This document shows positions 29,373-39,033 of a stretch of 64,000 bases of DNA, piece after piece. Numbering within the stretch: the stretch's first letter is position 1; each line of letters starts with the position of its first letter. Position numbers and translations under genes: made by a program. The notes under the pieces were generated by a model. The model saw nothing but the letters and a program-made list of their open reading frames with translations. It searched no databases and was not told the origin of the DNA. The DNA is from Pedobacter paludis (GTDB lineage Bacteria > Bacteroidota > Bacteroidia > Sphingobacteriales > Sphingobacteriaceae): assembly GCF_003173575.1 (NCBI RefSeq), contig NZ_QGNY01000004.1, forward strand, positions 496,001 through 560,000. Direction: 5' to 3'.

Positions 29373-30476
29373 CTATTTTATCAATTTCAATACTTCGTTA
29401 GCGATAATTTCGTCTGCTTCAGGCAAGGCCATTCTACCTAAGTTTTCTGAAAGTTTATCTCCCAATTCTTCATTTTTCAACAACTGTAATGCATCACGCA
29501 CCAAAATATCTTCTGCAGAGCGATCGTTAATTAAAATTGCAGCATTATTTTTAACCAATGCCATCGCATTTTTAGTTTGATGATCTTCGGCCACATTTGG
29601 GGATGGAACCAAAATAACGGGCTTTTTGATTAGGCAAAGCTCTGCTATGGTTCCTGCTCCTGCCCTACTAATAATTACATCAGCAGCGGCATAAGCCAAA
29701 TCCATTTTATTTAAAAACTCCAGAATGCGAACATTCGGATGATAATCCAAGCCCAAACGTTCCATAATTCCCTTATAATAGAATTTGCCTGTTTGCCAGA
29801 TCAACTGCACATCTTCAGCAATAATTTCTGTAAGATGTTTTTCAATACTTTTATTCAAAGTTCCGGCACCCAGACTTCCTCCTGTAACCAAAATGGTTTT
29901 CTTCTGCGGATCTAGCTTTAAAAGTTCTGCTCCTGCAAAATGTTTGCCCTTTATATCCACCACTTCTTTACGAACCGGATTCCCTGTTTTTAATATTTTA
30001 TCTGCAGGAAAAAACTGATCCATATCATCAAAAGCAACACAAATTTTTGAGGCTTTTTTTCCTAACCACTTATTCGTTACGCCAGCATAAGAGTTTTGCT
30101 CTTGAATTAAATAAGGTATTCCTTTTAAAGATGCCGCGTATAATAATGGCCCGGAAGCGTAACCGCCAACGCCCACCACTACGTCTGGCTTAAACCCATT
30201 AATAATTTGCATTGCTTTGCGCACACTTCCAATTACTTTGAAGGGTAAAGCCAGGTTTTTTACAATTGATCCTCGTTGAATACCACTAATGTTTAATCCA
30301 ACAATTTTATATCCTGCAGCTGGAACTTTTTCCATTTCCATTCTGCCTGTTGCACCCACAAACAAAATTTCACAAGTGGGCACAATGCGTTTTAATGCAT
30401 TGGCTATGGCTACGGCGGGAAAAATGTGCCCACCGGTGCCACCACCTGATATGATAATTTTTGGGGAATTATTCAT
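29373..30476 (-). CDS. murG: UDP-GlcNAc:lipid I N-acetylglucosaminyltransferase
   Basis: The 367-residue GT28 enzyme converts lipid I to lipid II on the inner face of the membrane. Signatures seen: GGGTGGHIFPAVAIA at the N-terminus, GVGGYASGPLLYAA, the donor-site GGSLGAGTLN, and RAGAGTIAEL with PSPNVAEDHQTKNA in the C-terminal domain. The length is normal. It lies between the inserted four-helix-bundle gene and murC. Confidence 0.97.
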   Translation of the reverse strand: MNNSPKIIISGGGTGGHIFPAVAIANALKRIVPTCEILFVGATGRMEMEKVPAAGYKIVGLNISGIQRGSIVKNLALPFKVIGSVRKAMQIINGFKPDVVVGVGGYASGPLLYAASLKGIPYLIQEQNSYAGVTNKWLGKKASKICVAFDDMDQFFPADKILKTGNPVRKEVVDIKGKHFAGAELLKLDPQKKTILVTGGSLGAGTLNKSIEKHLTEIIAEDVQLIWQTGKFYYKGIMERLGLDYHPNVRILEFLNKMDLAYAAADVIISRAGAGTIAELCLIKKPVILVPSPNVAEDHQTKNAMALVKNNAAILINDRSAEDILVRDALQLLKNEELGDKLSENLGRMALPEADEIIANEVLKLIK

Positions 30477-30507
30477 TTTAAATTAATTATTGAATTTTGA
30501 ATGAGCA

Positions 30508-30520
30508 ATTGAGTGAATGT
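30508..30520. repeat. Left 13-bp inverted repeat flanking the four-helix-bundle gene
   Basis: ATTGAGTGAATGT here is an exact inverse of 31035-31047. It is embedded in a degenerate TTGAATTTTGAATGAG-like AT-rich block that recurs near 36430-36510 and 43425-43465. Confidence 0.6.
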
Positions 30521-30569
30521 TTACAGGCGCTCGCCATATTCTATCATCAATCACTCTTTCATTTAATCA

Positions 30570-30944
30570 TTATCTATTATTACTTACTGTTTTTCTAGCC
30601 TTTGCAACAATTGCTAAAATTTCATTTACTTCTTTTAATAAAAGATAGGTTTTTGAAGAATCTGTTATTCCCGATTCAGTTAAAATCTCTATCCAAAATG
30701 CTGTTTCGTCTGCCTCTTCAACTACAATACTCAGTTTAGCAAAAAACTCAGCTTTAGATCTACTTCTGCAAGCAGCTCTATAATTTGCACCCACTGATGA
30801 CGATGATCTTATAAATTGCCTTCCTATTATTCTTGCCTCTTCTGTTTTTGGAAGTGTTTGATAAAATTTTATCGAATCCAAAACAAACTTTTTTGTTCTT
30901 GCTTTAATTGCAGTAACAAAATCTACTTTAGTTACATTCTCCAT
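30570..30944 (-). CDS. Four-helix-bundle protein (S23/IVS-encoded family) inserted in the dcw cluster
   Basis: The 124-residue, all-helical product matches the four-helix-bundle family first described from intervening sequences in 23S rRNA genes. The diagnostic central motif is IIGRQFIRSSSSVGANYRAA (about residues 40-59), followed by SKAEFFAKLSIVVEEADETAFWIE. The molecular function is unknown for the family; an RNA- or nucleic-acid-linked role has been suggested. Here it interrupts the ftsW-murG junction and lies inside an exact 13-bp inverted repeat, which suggests insertion as a mobile unit that keeps the orientation of the cluster. Confidence 0.88.
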   Translation of the reverse strand: MENVTKVDFVTAIKARTKKFVLDSIKFYQTLPKTEEARIIGRQFIRSSSSVGANYRAACRSRSKAEFFAKLSIVVEEADETAFWIEILTESGITDSSKTYLLLKEVNEILAIVAKARKTVSNNR

Positions 30945-31034
30945 TATTTTTAAATTAAAAACATTAATTATTAAAACTTTGGGATGTACGATTCAATCAT
31001 TTATCGGGTTATCACTTTCTCATTTTGACATTTT

Positions 31035-31047
31035 ACATTCACTCAAT
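31035..31047. repeat. Right 13-bp inverted repeat flanking the four-helix-bundle gene
   Basis: ACATTCACTCAAT, the exact inverse of 30508-30520. The two arms bracket the inserted gene and about 130 bases of AT-rich flank. Confidence 0.6.
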
Positions 31048-31066
31048 CCATCATTCTCTCATTTCT

Positions 31067-32257
31067 CTATCCAAATGCTGGTATATCTCCAACAATTACT
31101 TTATTATTTTTAATCTTTTCACTCGTTTCCTTTCCGGCAAGGTTTTCTTCTACGTCTCTACTTACGCTCAAAATAATCCCGAAAGCCACACTGGTAAAAA
31201 TCATCGAGGTTCCGCCCATACTTACCAATGGAAGTGGCACCCCTGTTACCGGGCCCAAACCTACTGCAACTGCCATGTTTGCAAAAGCTTGAATGGTTAA
31301 ACTAAAGCTTAATCCTGCAGCCAAAAGTGCTCCAAAAGCCTTGGGTGCTCGAGTTACAATTTTTATACATCGATATAAAAGCACCAGGTAAAGCATCATA
31401 ATTACAATTCCTCCCAAGGTTCCCCACTCCTCAATAATAATGGCGAAAATAAAATCCGAGTAAGGATGTGGAAGGAAATTGCGCTGAGTACTGTTACCTG
31501 GTCCTTTACCAAAAACACCACCGGTTGCCAGAGCAATTTTTGCCTGATCTGCCTGAAAGGTCTTATCAGAATGCTGTTGTTCTGGATGCATGAAAGATTT
31601 AATACGCGATGCGTAAGTCGCTCTTCTAGGTCCTAAAAACACCACAAATAAAAGTAAGATTGCTCCACCGACACATACTATGGAAATCTGTTTAATACTG
31701 ATCCTACCTATAATTAACAGCAAAATACTTACACCAAACAGCATTAAAGCTGTAGATAAATTTGCTAAGGCGATTAATACAAAAACCACACAAACAGAGC
31801 CCATTATGGGTATGAATGACTCTTTTACATTTTTAATGTTTTCCTGTTTCTTGGTTAACATCCTAGCCAAAAATGTAATTAGCGCAAGCTTCGCTAAATC
31901 GGATGTTTGAAAGGTTAACCCAATTACCGGAATTTTAACCCAACGCGATGCATCATTTACATTAGCTCCAAAAACCAACGTATAAAACAACAGCGGAATG
32001 GTGATGATCATTAAGATTTTTGAAATCCCAGCATAATATCTGTAATCGAGTAAGTGAGCGATATAAATCATTCCAATTCCCAACAAAACAAAAATAAGAT
32101 GCTTGGTTAGAAGTAATTTTTCAACGGCCTCACCTTTTTTATAAGCTAAGGTTCCTGTTGCACTGTAAACTGCCATTACAGATATAAGCGAAAGCAAGAT
32201 GATGATCAACCAGATCCATCTATCGCCTTTTGTTTTATTAAGTAGTGCTTGCAACAT
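31067..32257 (-). CDS. ftsW: Lipid II polymerase / division protein FtsW (SEDS family)
   Basis: The 396-residue polytopic product has about ten membrane helices and SEDS signatures: the GPGNSTQRNFLPHPYSDFIF loop, ATGGVFGKG just before it, and the C-terminal GLGPVTGVPLPLVSMGGTS. FtsW polymerises glycan strands together with its cognate PBP (FtsI). Position between murD and murG in the division cluster supports FtsW rather than RodA. Confidence 0.96.
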   Translation of the reverse strand: MLQALLNKTKGDRWIWLIIILLSLISVMAVYSATGTLAYKKGEAVEKLLLTKHLIFVLLGIGMIYIAHLLDYRYYAGISKILMIITIPLLFYTLVFGANVNDASRWVKIPVIGLTFQTSDLAKLALITFLARMLTKKQENIKNVKESFIPIMGSVCVVFVLIALANLSTALMLFGVSILLLIIGRISIKQISIVCVGGAILLLFVVFLGPRRATYASRIKSFMHPEQQHSDKTFQADQAKIALATGGVFGKGPGNSTQRNFLPHPYSDFIFAIIIEEWGTLGGIVIMMLYLVLLYRCIKIVTRAPKAFGALLAAGLSFSLTIQAFANMAVAVGLGPVTGVPLPLVSMGGTSMIFTSVAFGIILSVSRDVEENLAGKETSEKIKNNKVIVGDIPAFG

Positions 32258-32272
32258 ATTTTAAGCCTCCTA

Positions 32273-33661
32273 TTATAATTCTCTTACTGCCGCTTTAAAC
32301 TGATTTCCGCGGTCTTCATAATTTTTAAACAAATCGAAACTTGCACATGCCGGTGATAACAAAACTGCATCGCCACGCTTTGCCAAATGAAAAGCAATCT
32401 GTGTAGCTTCTTCAGCAGAAAATGTATTTACAATTACCTCTACATCATCTTCAAAAGCATCGTGAATGCGTTTGTTATCCTTGCCCAAACAAACAATTGC
32501 CTTAACCTTGCTTTTAACCAAATCTTTAAGCATGTTGTAATCGTTTCCTTTATCTACACCACCCATAATCAAAACCACATCGCTTGTCATACTTTCCAAA
32601 GCATACCAAGTAGAATTAACGTTTGTGGCTTTGCTATCGTTAATGAAATCTATTCCAGAAATTTTGGCCACATGTTCTAATCTGTGCTCAATATTTTTGA
32701 AATTCCCCATACTCTCGCGGATGGTCTCATTTCTAAGTTCTAAAACCTTGGCAACAATGCCCGAAGCCATAGAATTATAAATGTTGTGCTTGCCCTGTAA
32801 GGCTAAATCTGAAATAGACATGGTTAGTTCGTTATTTGGTTCTGTCAGGATGTGTATTGTATTGTTCTCTAAATAAGCGCCTTGTTCAATAGTTTTAATA
32901 ATTGAAAAAGGGTAAGTTTTTGCCAATGGCTTAATATTTTCAAGTGCTTTTAAGCTTTCCTCATCGTCTGCACAATAAATGAAAACATCATTTTCTGTCT
33001 GATTTTGGATGATGCGCATTTTAGATGCCGCATAGTTTTCTAATTTATAATCATAACGATCTAAATGATCAGGTGTAATATTCAGTAAAACTGAAATATC
33101 AGCCTTGAACTCAAACATATCATCAAGCATAAAACTCGAAATCTCCAGCACATACCAATCGTAATCTTCTTTTGCTACTTGTGCAGCAAAGCTTTGTCCG
33201 ATGTTTCCGGCTAAGCCTACATTTAGTCCAGCATTTTTTAAGATGTGGTAGGTTAACAAACTTGTTGTCGATTTTCCATTCGATCCGGTTATGCAAACTG
33301 TTTTGGCCTTCGTATAACGTTTCGCAAATTCTATCTCAGATATTACCGAAATCCCCTTTTCGACCAATTTTTTTATCATTGGAGCTGTTGCCGGAATTCC
33401 TGGACTTTTAATTACCTCTGTTGCATTAAGAATCTTTTCCTCTGTATGTTTTTCCGATTCAAAAGGAATTGAAAGTCCTTCTAAGATGGCTTTGTACTTA
33501 TCGGTAATTACACCAAAATCAGAAACAAAAACATCGAATCCTTTTTGTTGAGCCAATAATGCAGCGCCAACACCACTTTCGCCAGCACCCAAAATAACCA
33601 CACGACCTTGCCCTACCATTGCTGATTGAGTTAAGTTTGCTGTATTTTGATTGGTGCTCAT
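32273..33661 (-). CDS. murD: UDP-N-acetylmuramoylalanine--D-glutamate ligase
   Basis: The 462-residue product adds D-Glu to UDP-MurNAc-L-Ala. It shows the N-terminal VVILGAGESGVGAALLA, the ATP-binding CITGSNGKSTTSLLTYH, EISSFMLDDM, and NDSKATNVNSTWYAL in the C-terminal domain, with SPACASFDLFKNYEDRG near the end, which is diagnostic for MurD. It is separated from ftsW by about 15 bases and belongs to the same transcript. Confidence 0.97.
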   Translation of the reverse strand: MSTNQNTANLTQSAMVGQGRVVILGAGESGVGAALLAQQKGFDVFVSDFGVITDKYKAILEGLSIPFESEKHTEEKILNATEVIKSPGIPATAPMIKKLVEKGISVISEIEFAKRYTKAKTVCITGSNGKSTTSLLTYHILKNAGLNVGLAGNIGQSFAAQVAKEDYDWYVLEISSFMLDDMFEFKADISVLLNITPDHLDRYDYKLENYAASKMRIIQNQTENDVFIYCADDEESLKALENIKPLAKTYPFSIIKTIEQGAYLENNTIHILTEPNNELTMSISDLALQGKHNIYNSMASGIVAKVLELRNETIRESMGNFKNIEHRLEHVAKISGIDFINDSKATNVNSTWYALESMTSDVVLIMGGVDKGNDYNMLKDLVKSKVKAIVCLGKDNKRIHDAFEDDVEVIVNTFSAEEATQIAFHLAKRGDAVLLSPACASFDLFKNYEDRGNQFKAAVREL

Positions 33662-33720
33662 TTAATGATCGTTTTTGGTGCTATTCTTTGTTCTTTTATC
33701 CTTGTTCTTTGCTCTTTATA

Positions 33721-34968
33721 CTATCTTAATTTCAGTGTTACAATCGTCATAATGGCTAGCATAATTCCGATAATCCAGAAACGGGTTACAATTTTTGCTT
33801 CGTGATATCCCTTTTTCTGATAGTGATGATGCAGTGGAGACATAAGGAAAATCCGCCGTCCTTCTCCAAATTTCTTTTTGGTGTACTTAAAATAAGAGAC
33901 TTGCATAATTACCGATACCAGCTCAATTAGAAACACGCCACATAAAATCGGAATCAATAACTCTTTTCTAATCATTATGGCAAATGCCGCAATGATTCCG
34001 CCGATGGCCAAACTTCCTGTATCGCCCATAAAAACCTGAGCAGGATAAGAGTTGTACCAAAGAAAGCCAACACATGCTCCAACAAAAGCGCCTGCAAAAA
34101 TCATCAGCTCTCCCGAATTCGGGATGTACATGATGTTCAGATAATCGGCCATTACGGTATTACCAGAAACATAGGCCAAAATACCGAGTGTTGTCCCAAT
34201 TACAGCCGATGTTCCTGTGGCGAGGCCATCTATCCCATCGGTAATATTTGCACCGTTTGAAACTGCCGTGATAATAAATACTGTAAATGCCAAGAACACG
34301 ATGAAAGCATATTTTTGATAGTCATCGCCTAAGAACTTTAACACTTTCGCATAATCGAATTCGTTGTTCTTATAAAATGGCATGTTGGTTTTAGTCGATT
34401 TTACATCTTGTGTATAATAGAAGGTTTCTCCTTTTTGGCGTAAAACCATTGGAACAGATGATGTATTTTTAACATTATCCTGAACGGTTTCTCTAACTAC
34501 AATATTTGGATTGTAATACATGGTCCAGCCAATAATTAAGCCCAAACCAACCTGACCAACAACCTTAAAACGACCAGCTAATCCTTCTTTATTTTTCTTG
34601 AACACTTTGATATAATCATCCAAGAAACCAATTGCGCCCATCCAAATGGTGGTTACAATCATTAAGATTACGTATACGTTTGTGATGTTTGCAAAAAGAA
34701 TTGTCGGAATCAGAATCCCCAACAAAATCATGATCCCACCCATAGTTGGTGTACCCTGTTTTTGCATTTGTCCTTCCAAGCCCAAATTCCTTACGGTTTC
34801 GCCAACCTGCATTTTGTGCAGGAAATCTATAATTCTACGACCATAAACGGTTGTAATAATTAAGGATAAAATGATCGAAATAGACGCACGGAACGTGATG
34901 TACTGGAACAACCTTAATCCAGGAATGTCATAATGCTTATGTAGGTATTCGAATAATAAATATAACAT
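33721..34968 (-). CDS. mraY: Phospho-N-acetylmuramoyl-pentapeptide transferase
   Basis: The 415-residue polytopic enzyme makes lipid I by transferring phospho-MurNAc-pentapeptide to undecaprenyl phosphate. Hallmarks: GTPTMGG near residue 75, FLDDYIKV, the [12 protein letters not shown] loop and [10 protein letters not shown], and the [11 protein letters not shown] cytoplasmic His cluster. A periplasm-facing insertion of about 60 residues (about 165-220) makes it longer than the E. coli form (360). Its start overlaps the murE stop as TAATG. Confidence 0.97.
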   Translation of the reverse strand: MLYLLFEYLHKHYDIPGLRLFQYITFRASISIILSLIITTVYGRRIIDFLHKMQVGETVRNLGLEGQMQKQGTPTMGGIMILLGILIPTILFANITNVYVILMIVTTIWMGAIGFLDDYIKVFKKNKEGLAGRFKVVGQVGLGLIIGWTMYYNPNIVVRETVQDNVKNTSSVPMVLRQKGETFYYTQDVKSTKTNMPFYKNNEFDYAKVLKFLGDDYQKYAFIVFLAFTVFIITAVSNGANITDGIDGLATGTSAVIGTTLGILAYVSGNTVMADYLNIMYIPNSGELMIFAGAFVGACVGFLWYNSYPAQVFMGDTGSLAIGGIIAAFAIMIRKELLIPILCGVFLIELVSVIMQVSYFKYTKKKFGEGRRIFLMSPLHHHYQKKGYHEAKIVTRFWIIGIMLAIMTIVTLKLR

Positions 34969-36425
34969 TAGCTGTTCGGGTTTAATTGTTCAAGTAAAAT
35001 CTCTTTATCATCAAAGTGGTTGCGTACCCCATTAATCTCCTGATATTTCTCATGCCCTTTTCCGGCTACAAGAATTATGTCTCCACTCTGCGCTAAATGA
35101 CAGGCTGTTTTTATGGCTTCCTTTCTATCCAAAATGGATATCGTTTTACGTTTATTTGTTGGCGAAACCCCAGTTTCCATCTCGTTAATAATGGTTTGTG
35201 GATCTTCCGTTCTAGGGTTATCAGAAGTTAAAATCACTTTATCGCTCCAATCGCAGGCTACCTGCGCCATAATTGGGCGTTTGGTTTTATCTCTATCTCC
35301 ACCACAACCAATTATAGTAATTACCTGTTCTGTTCCTTTTCTAATGTTTGCAATGGTGCTCAACACATTTTGAACAGCATCTGGCGTATGTGCATAATCT
35401 ACAATGCCGATTATTTTTTCTGGCGATACAATGTAATCGAAACGGCCTTCGGCACCAGATAGACGGCTTAATAAGGTTAAAACTTTAAGTTTATCCTGCT
35501 CCAGTAAAATTGCTGTTCCGTAAACCGCCAACAAGTTGTAAGCATTAAAAGAACCAACCAATTTGAAATAAACATCTTCATTATCGATATCTAAATGCAA
35601 ACCACTAAACTGGTTTTCTATAATTTTGGCCTTGAAATCTGCAATCTGCTTAAGCGCATATGTTTTTTTGTATGCCTTGGTATTTTGCAGCATTACAGCA
35701 CCATTCTTATCATCAATATTGGTTAAGGCAAAAGCATTTTTCGGTAATCCATCAAAAAAGGCTTTTTTTGCTTTTAAATAGCTATCGAAGGTTTTATGGA
35801 AATCTAAATGATCGTGTGTGAGATTCGAAAACACACCGCCAGAGAAAGTTAATCCTTCAATGCGATGTTGCGAAACTGCATGCGAACTCACTTCCATAAA
35901 GCAATAATCACAACCTGCATCAACCATATCTCTTAACAATTGATTTAATGCTATTGGATTTGGAGTGGTATGCGTTGCCGGAACAACAACTTCGTTTATG
36001 TAATTTTCTACAGTTGATAATAAGCCTGTTTTGTATCCTAAATCTCTAAATAATTTAAAAAGAATCGTTGCAATAGTGGTTTTGCCATTTGTTCCTGTTA
36101 TGCCAATTAATTTTAAATCGGCAGATGGATTACCAAAATAGTTGCCAGCCATTATACCCAACGCTACAGAAGTATTTTCTACTTTAATGTAGGTTACTGT
36201 AAAATCTTTAACCTCTGGCAAATTTTCGCAAATGATCACACCAGCACCCTGAGCAATTGTTTGTTCGATAAATTGATGTCCATCTGCTAGCGTTCCAACT
36301 ACCGCAAAGAAAACATCATCTTTAGTTACTTTCCGCGAATCAAAGTTAAGGGTGTTTATTTCCCTATCGGTTTTACCAACCAATTCTTTAATTGTTACGC
36401 CATAAAGTAAATCCTGTAATTGCAT
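34968..36425 (-). CDS. murE: UDP-MurNAc-tripeptide synthetase (meso-DAP adding)
   Basis: The 485-residue product adds the third peptide residue. ATP-binding motif [16 protein letters not shown] (about residue 108) and [17 protein letters not shown] are present. The selectivity signature reads DNPR (in [10 protein letters not shown]), which in characterised MurE enzymes indicates meso-diaminopimelate rather than lysine. This agrees with dapA in the same window. It couples to mraY through a one-base stop/start overlap. Confidence 0.97.
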   Translation of the reverse strand: MQLQDLLYGVTIKELVGKTDREINTLNFDSRKVTKDDVFFAVVGTLADGHQFIEQTIAQGAGVIICENLPEVKDFTVTYIKVENTSVALGIMAGNYFGNPSADLKLIGITGTNGKTTIATILFKLFRDLGYKTGLLSTVENYINEVVVPATHTTPNPIALNQLLRDMVDAGCDYCFMEVSSHAVSQHRIEGLTFSGGVFSNLTHDHLDFHKTFDSYLKAKKAFFDGLPKNAFALTNIDDKNGAVMLQNTKAYKKTYALKQIADFKAKIIENQFSGLHLDIDNEDVYFKLVGSFNAYNLLAVYGTAILLEQDKLKVLTLLSRLSGAEGRFDYIVSPEKIIGIVDYAHTPDAVQNVLSTIANIRKGTEQVITIIGCGGDRDKTKRPIMAQVACDWSDKVILTSDNPRTEDPQTIINEMETGVSPTNKRKTISILDRKEAIKTACHLAQSGDIILVAGKGHEKYQEINGVRNHFDDKEILLEQLNPNS

Positions 36426-36427
36426 TT

Positions 36428-36513
36428 TTTATTAATTATTGAATGATTGCATTAGAGAATGTTGAATGTGGCAATCTCCTTAAACATTCACTCATTCAAA
36501 ATTCAATCATTTT
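36428..36513. repeat. AT-rich inverted repeat between ftsI and murE
   Basis: Left part contains ATTATTGAATGATTGC and GAGAATGTTGAATGT; right part contains AACATTCACTCATTCAAA and ATTCAATCATT, its imperfect inverse. The words match the flanks of the four-helix-bundle gene, but no gene lies between these arms, so this looks like an empty copy of the element. Confidence 0.6.
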
Positions 36514-36521
36514 GTAATTGC

Positions 36522-38621
36522 TTATTCTAATTCTATTTGTACGCCCAAGCCTTTTCCAACTTTTGTTCCGGCAAGGATGGATTGGCTAACTACTTTTCCC
36601 GATCCTGTTGCCTTGGTTTTTAAACCTGCATTACCCAAAAGGTAAAGGGCATCTTTCAATCCCATTCCGGCTACGTTTGGCATTACACCCTTACGCTCAT
36701 TATTCTCTTGAAAAACGGTACCAGCACTTGTATCAATTATATTATAGTATTCGGATTTGGAAGCAAAAAGTGGCTTAAACCCAAACGCTTTATAAACCTT
36801 TTGAGTGGCTTTGCTTTGTCCGGCTTTGGTAGGCGGATTACCTGTGTTGCCAACTAAGCGAGTTGGTACATCATCATACATTTGCATATCGCTTGCATAA
36901 ATGCGATCGGCAATTTCTCTAAAAACAGGACCAGAAACCAAAGCACCATAATAAGCGCCTTTTGGATCATTAATTACCACAATCATGGAATACTTAGGCT
37001 TATCTGCAGGAAAATATCCAACAAAAGAAGCCTGATATTGCTTATTGCCTTTATAACCCTTGTTCGCATCGGCAACCTGAGCCGTGCCTGTTTTCCCAGC
37101 AATTTTATAAAGTGGGTTGTAAACAATCTGCTTACCGCTACCTTCGGTTACCACACCTTCTAACATGCTTTTAATCTTGCTTAAGGTTTTATCCGAACAG
37201 ATTTTATCGTTAATTACCTTAGCCTGAAACTGCTCGATGGGATTACCCAGCCTTCTAATTTCCTTAACAAAAATTGGAGCGATGTATTTTCCGTTATTCG
37301 CAACTGCATTATAAAAGGAAAGCATTTTTAATGGAGTAAGTTGCATTTCATAACCGTAAGCCATTTGTGGCAAAGTCATGTTTTTATTCCAGCTTTTATT
37401 TTTGGGCGTTTTAACTACCGGTTGCGCTTCTCCTGGGATCTGTAATCCCATTTTCTCGTTTAAATGCCAATCGTACAGATGATCGGTAAATTTAGATTGA
37501 TCATCGCGATAGCCATTGTTAACCAAGTATGCCACTGCAGCATTTGAGGATTGCTCAAAAGCTTTTTTCACCGTAACTACTCCTATACTTCCGTGAGAAT
37601 CTTTAATTAAATGACCCGGAATTTGATAATTGCCTGTTGCAACCATAGTTCCAGTATCCACGATTTTATCTTCTAGCAATGCCATGTAAGAAGCCAGCTT
37701 AAAGGTTGAGCCTGGATCTTGATTACCCGCAATTGCGTAATTAAACTTCTCTTTATAAACACCTTCTTCTACCTTTGAGAAATTGGCAACCGCTCTGATT
37801 TCGCCAGTTGCAACTTCCATAACGATCACGGCGCCGTGATCGGCCTGGCTTTTAATTAATTGTTTTTCTAATGCGCTTTGAGCCAAATCCTGCATATTGA
37901 TATCGATGGTAGAAATAATATCCGCTCCATCTTTTGGCGCAACTTCTGCTTCTTCATTTACAGGAATGTAGATACCTCCTGCGATACGCTGCATTAACCT
38001 TTTACCGCTTTCGCCGTTAATGTATTCATTGTATGCACCTTCTAAACCAACACCATTTTTTACATTTTCATTTTTATAACCAATGGTACGAGCTGCTAAA
38101 GCCTGAAAAGGAAGAATGCGTTTATTTTGCTGTACAGCAATTAAACCACCACTAAATTTACCGATATTATAAAGCGGGAAAGTTCTGATTGTTTTTAAAT
38201 CCGCATAACCAACCTTGCGGTGGATTAACAAATAACGGGCGCTGTCTTGGCGACCTACACGCAAATAGCGGGCATATTCCTTAGGTGTTTTATCTTTAAA
38301 AAGCTGAGCCAGTTTTAATCCTAACGAATCTACCTTCTCATTAAAAACCTTATCATCGGCTATACCACCAGCAAACATATCCATGCGCAACTCATATTCT
38401 GGCACAGATGTAGCCAATAGACTTCCATCGTTCGAATAGATGTTACCACGGGTCGCTTCTACATTTACATAACGCGTAGAAAGACTATCTGCCATAGCTT
38501 TCCATTTATGCCCCTGTACAAACTGCACCTGACCGAGGCGGAGAAATACCGCTAAAGCAAAAAGCACAATTAAGCCAAATGCCAGATATACACGAAGCAA
38601 GATGTTTGCTCTAATATTCAT
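36522..38621 (-). CDS. ftsI: Division-specific penicillin-binding protein (FtsI/PBP3-like) with PASTA domain
   Basis: This class B PBP of about 699 residues cross-links septal peptidoglycan. One membrane helix (about residues 10-30) precedes a dimerisation domain and a transpeptidase domain with SxxK as STFK (Ser near residue 305), SxN as SSN, and KTGT in IAGKTGTAQVA. The C-terminal ~60 residues form a single PASTA domain (MPNVAGMGLKDALYLLG). The ATG at 38621 is chosen over a TTG four codons upstream. It overlaps the ftsL-like gene by 11 bases. Confidence 0.95.
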   Translation of the reverse strand: MNIRANILLRVYLAFGLIVLFALAVFLRLGQVQFVQGHKWKAMADSLSTRYVNVEATRGNIYSNDGSLLATSVPEYELRMDMFAGGIADDKVFNEKVDSLGLKLAQLFKDKTPKEYARYLRVGRQDSARYLLIHRKVGYADLKTIRTFPLYNIGKFSGGLIAVQQNKRILPFQALAARTIGYKNENVKNGVGLEGAYNEYINGESGKRLMQRIAGGIYIPVNEEAEVAPKDGADIISTIDINMQDLAQSALEKQLIKSQADHGAVIVMEVATGEIRAVANFSKVEEGVYKEKFNYAIAGNQDPGSTFKLASYMALLEDKIVDTGTMVATGNYQIPGHLIKDSHGSIGVVTVKKAFEQSSNAAVAYLVNNGYRDDQSKFTDHLYDWHLNEKMGLQIPGEAQPVVKTPKNKSWNKNMTLPQMAYGYEMQLTPLKMLSFYNAVANNGKYIAPIFVKEIRRLGNPIEQFQAKVINDKICSDKTLSKIKSMLEGVVTEGSGKQIVYNPLYKIAGKTGTAQVADANKGYKGNKQYQASFVGYFPADKPKYSMIVVINDPKGAYYGALVSGPVFREIADRIYASDMQMYDDVPTRLVGNTGNPPTKAGQSKATQKVYKAFGFKPLFASKSEYYNIIDTSAGTVFQENNERKGVMPNVAGMGLKDALYLLGNAGLKTKATGSGKVVSQSILAGTKVGKGLGVQIELE

Positions 38622-39033
38622 CGCTTTTAACAATTATTTTTTTTGGTGGTTCGATTAATTCTTTAATTCCGAGCGTATCTACCTTTTTAGCAACCTCTGT
38701 TAATTTGCTTTTGAACATGAGGTCGGCTTTTAAGGATTTATACTCCCATCTTAATTCTTTTACTTCTTTATTTAACTTATCAATTCGGCGCACATTGTTT
38801 ACAGCGAAATGGCTATTGGCAATGTAAACCATGCCTAACAATGCCAGAAAGCACAAAAAAGGCAAGGCATTTGTTGCTGCCTCTTTTGTTACCAATCCAT
38901 CGTTAAAAAGCTTACTGATGAATGAATTGCTATCCATTTTTTCTTCGGCAGTTTTTGGCTTTTTAGGCACAGCTTTTAATTCTGGCTCAGGTCCAACTTC
39001 CTCTTCTTCTATATCTTCTCTAAACCTGTTCAT
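38611..39033 (-). CDS. ftsL: FtsL-like cell division protein
   Basis: The 140-residue bitopic product has an acidic, Pro-rich N-terminus, one membrane helix (about residues 57-75, FLCFLALLGMVYIA) and a short coiled coil (IDKLNKEVKELRWEYKSLKADLMFKSKLTEVAKK). It sits exactly where ftsL belongs, between rsmH and ftsI. Its start overlaps the rsmH stop by 4 bases (ATGA). It matches the divergent FtsL-like family typical of Bacteroidota more than classical FtsL. Confidence 0.88.
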   Translation of the reverse strand: MNRFREDIEEEEVGPEPELKAVPKKPKTAEEKMDSNSFISKLFNDGLVTKEAATNALPFLCFLALLGMVYIANSHFAVNNVRRIDKLNKEVKELRWEYKSLKADLMFKSKLTEVAKKVDTLGIKELIEPPKKIIVKSDEY

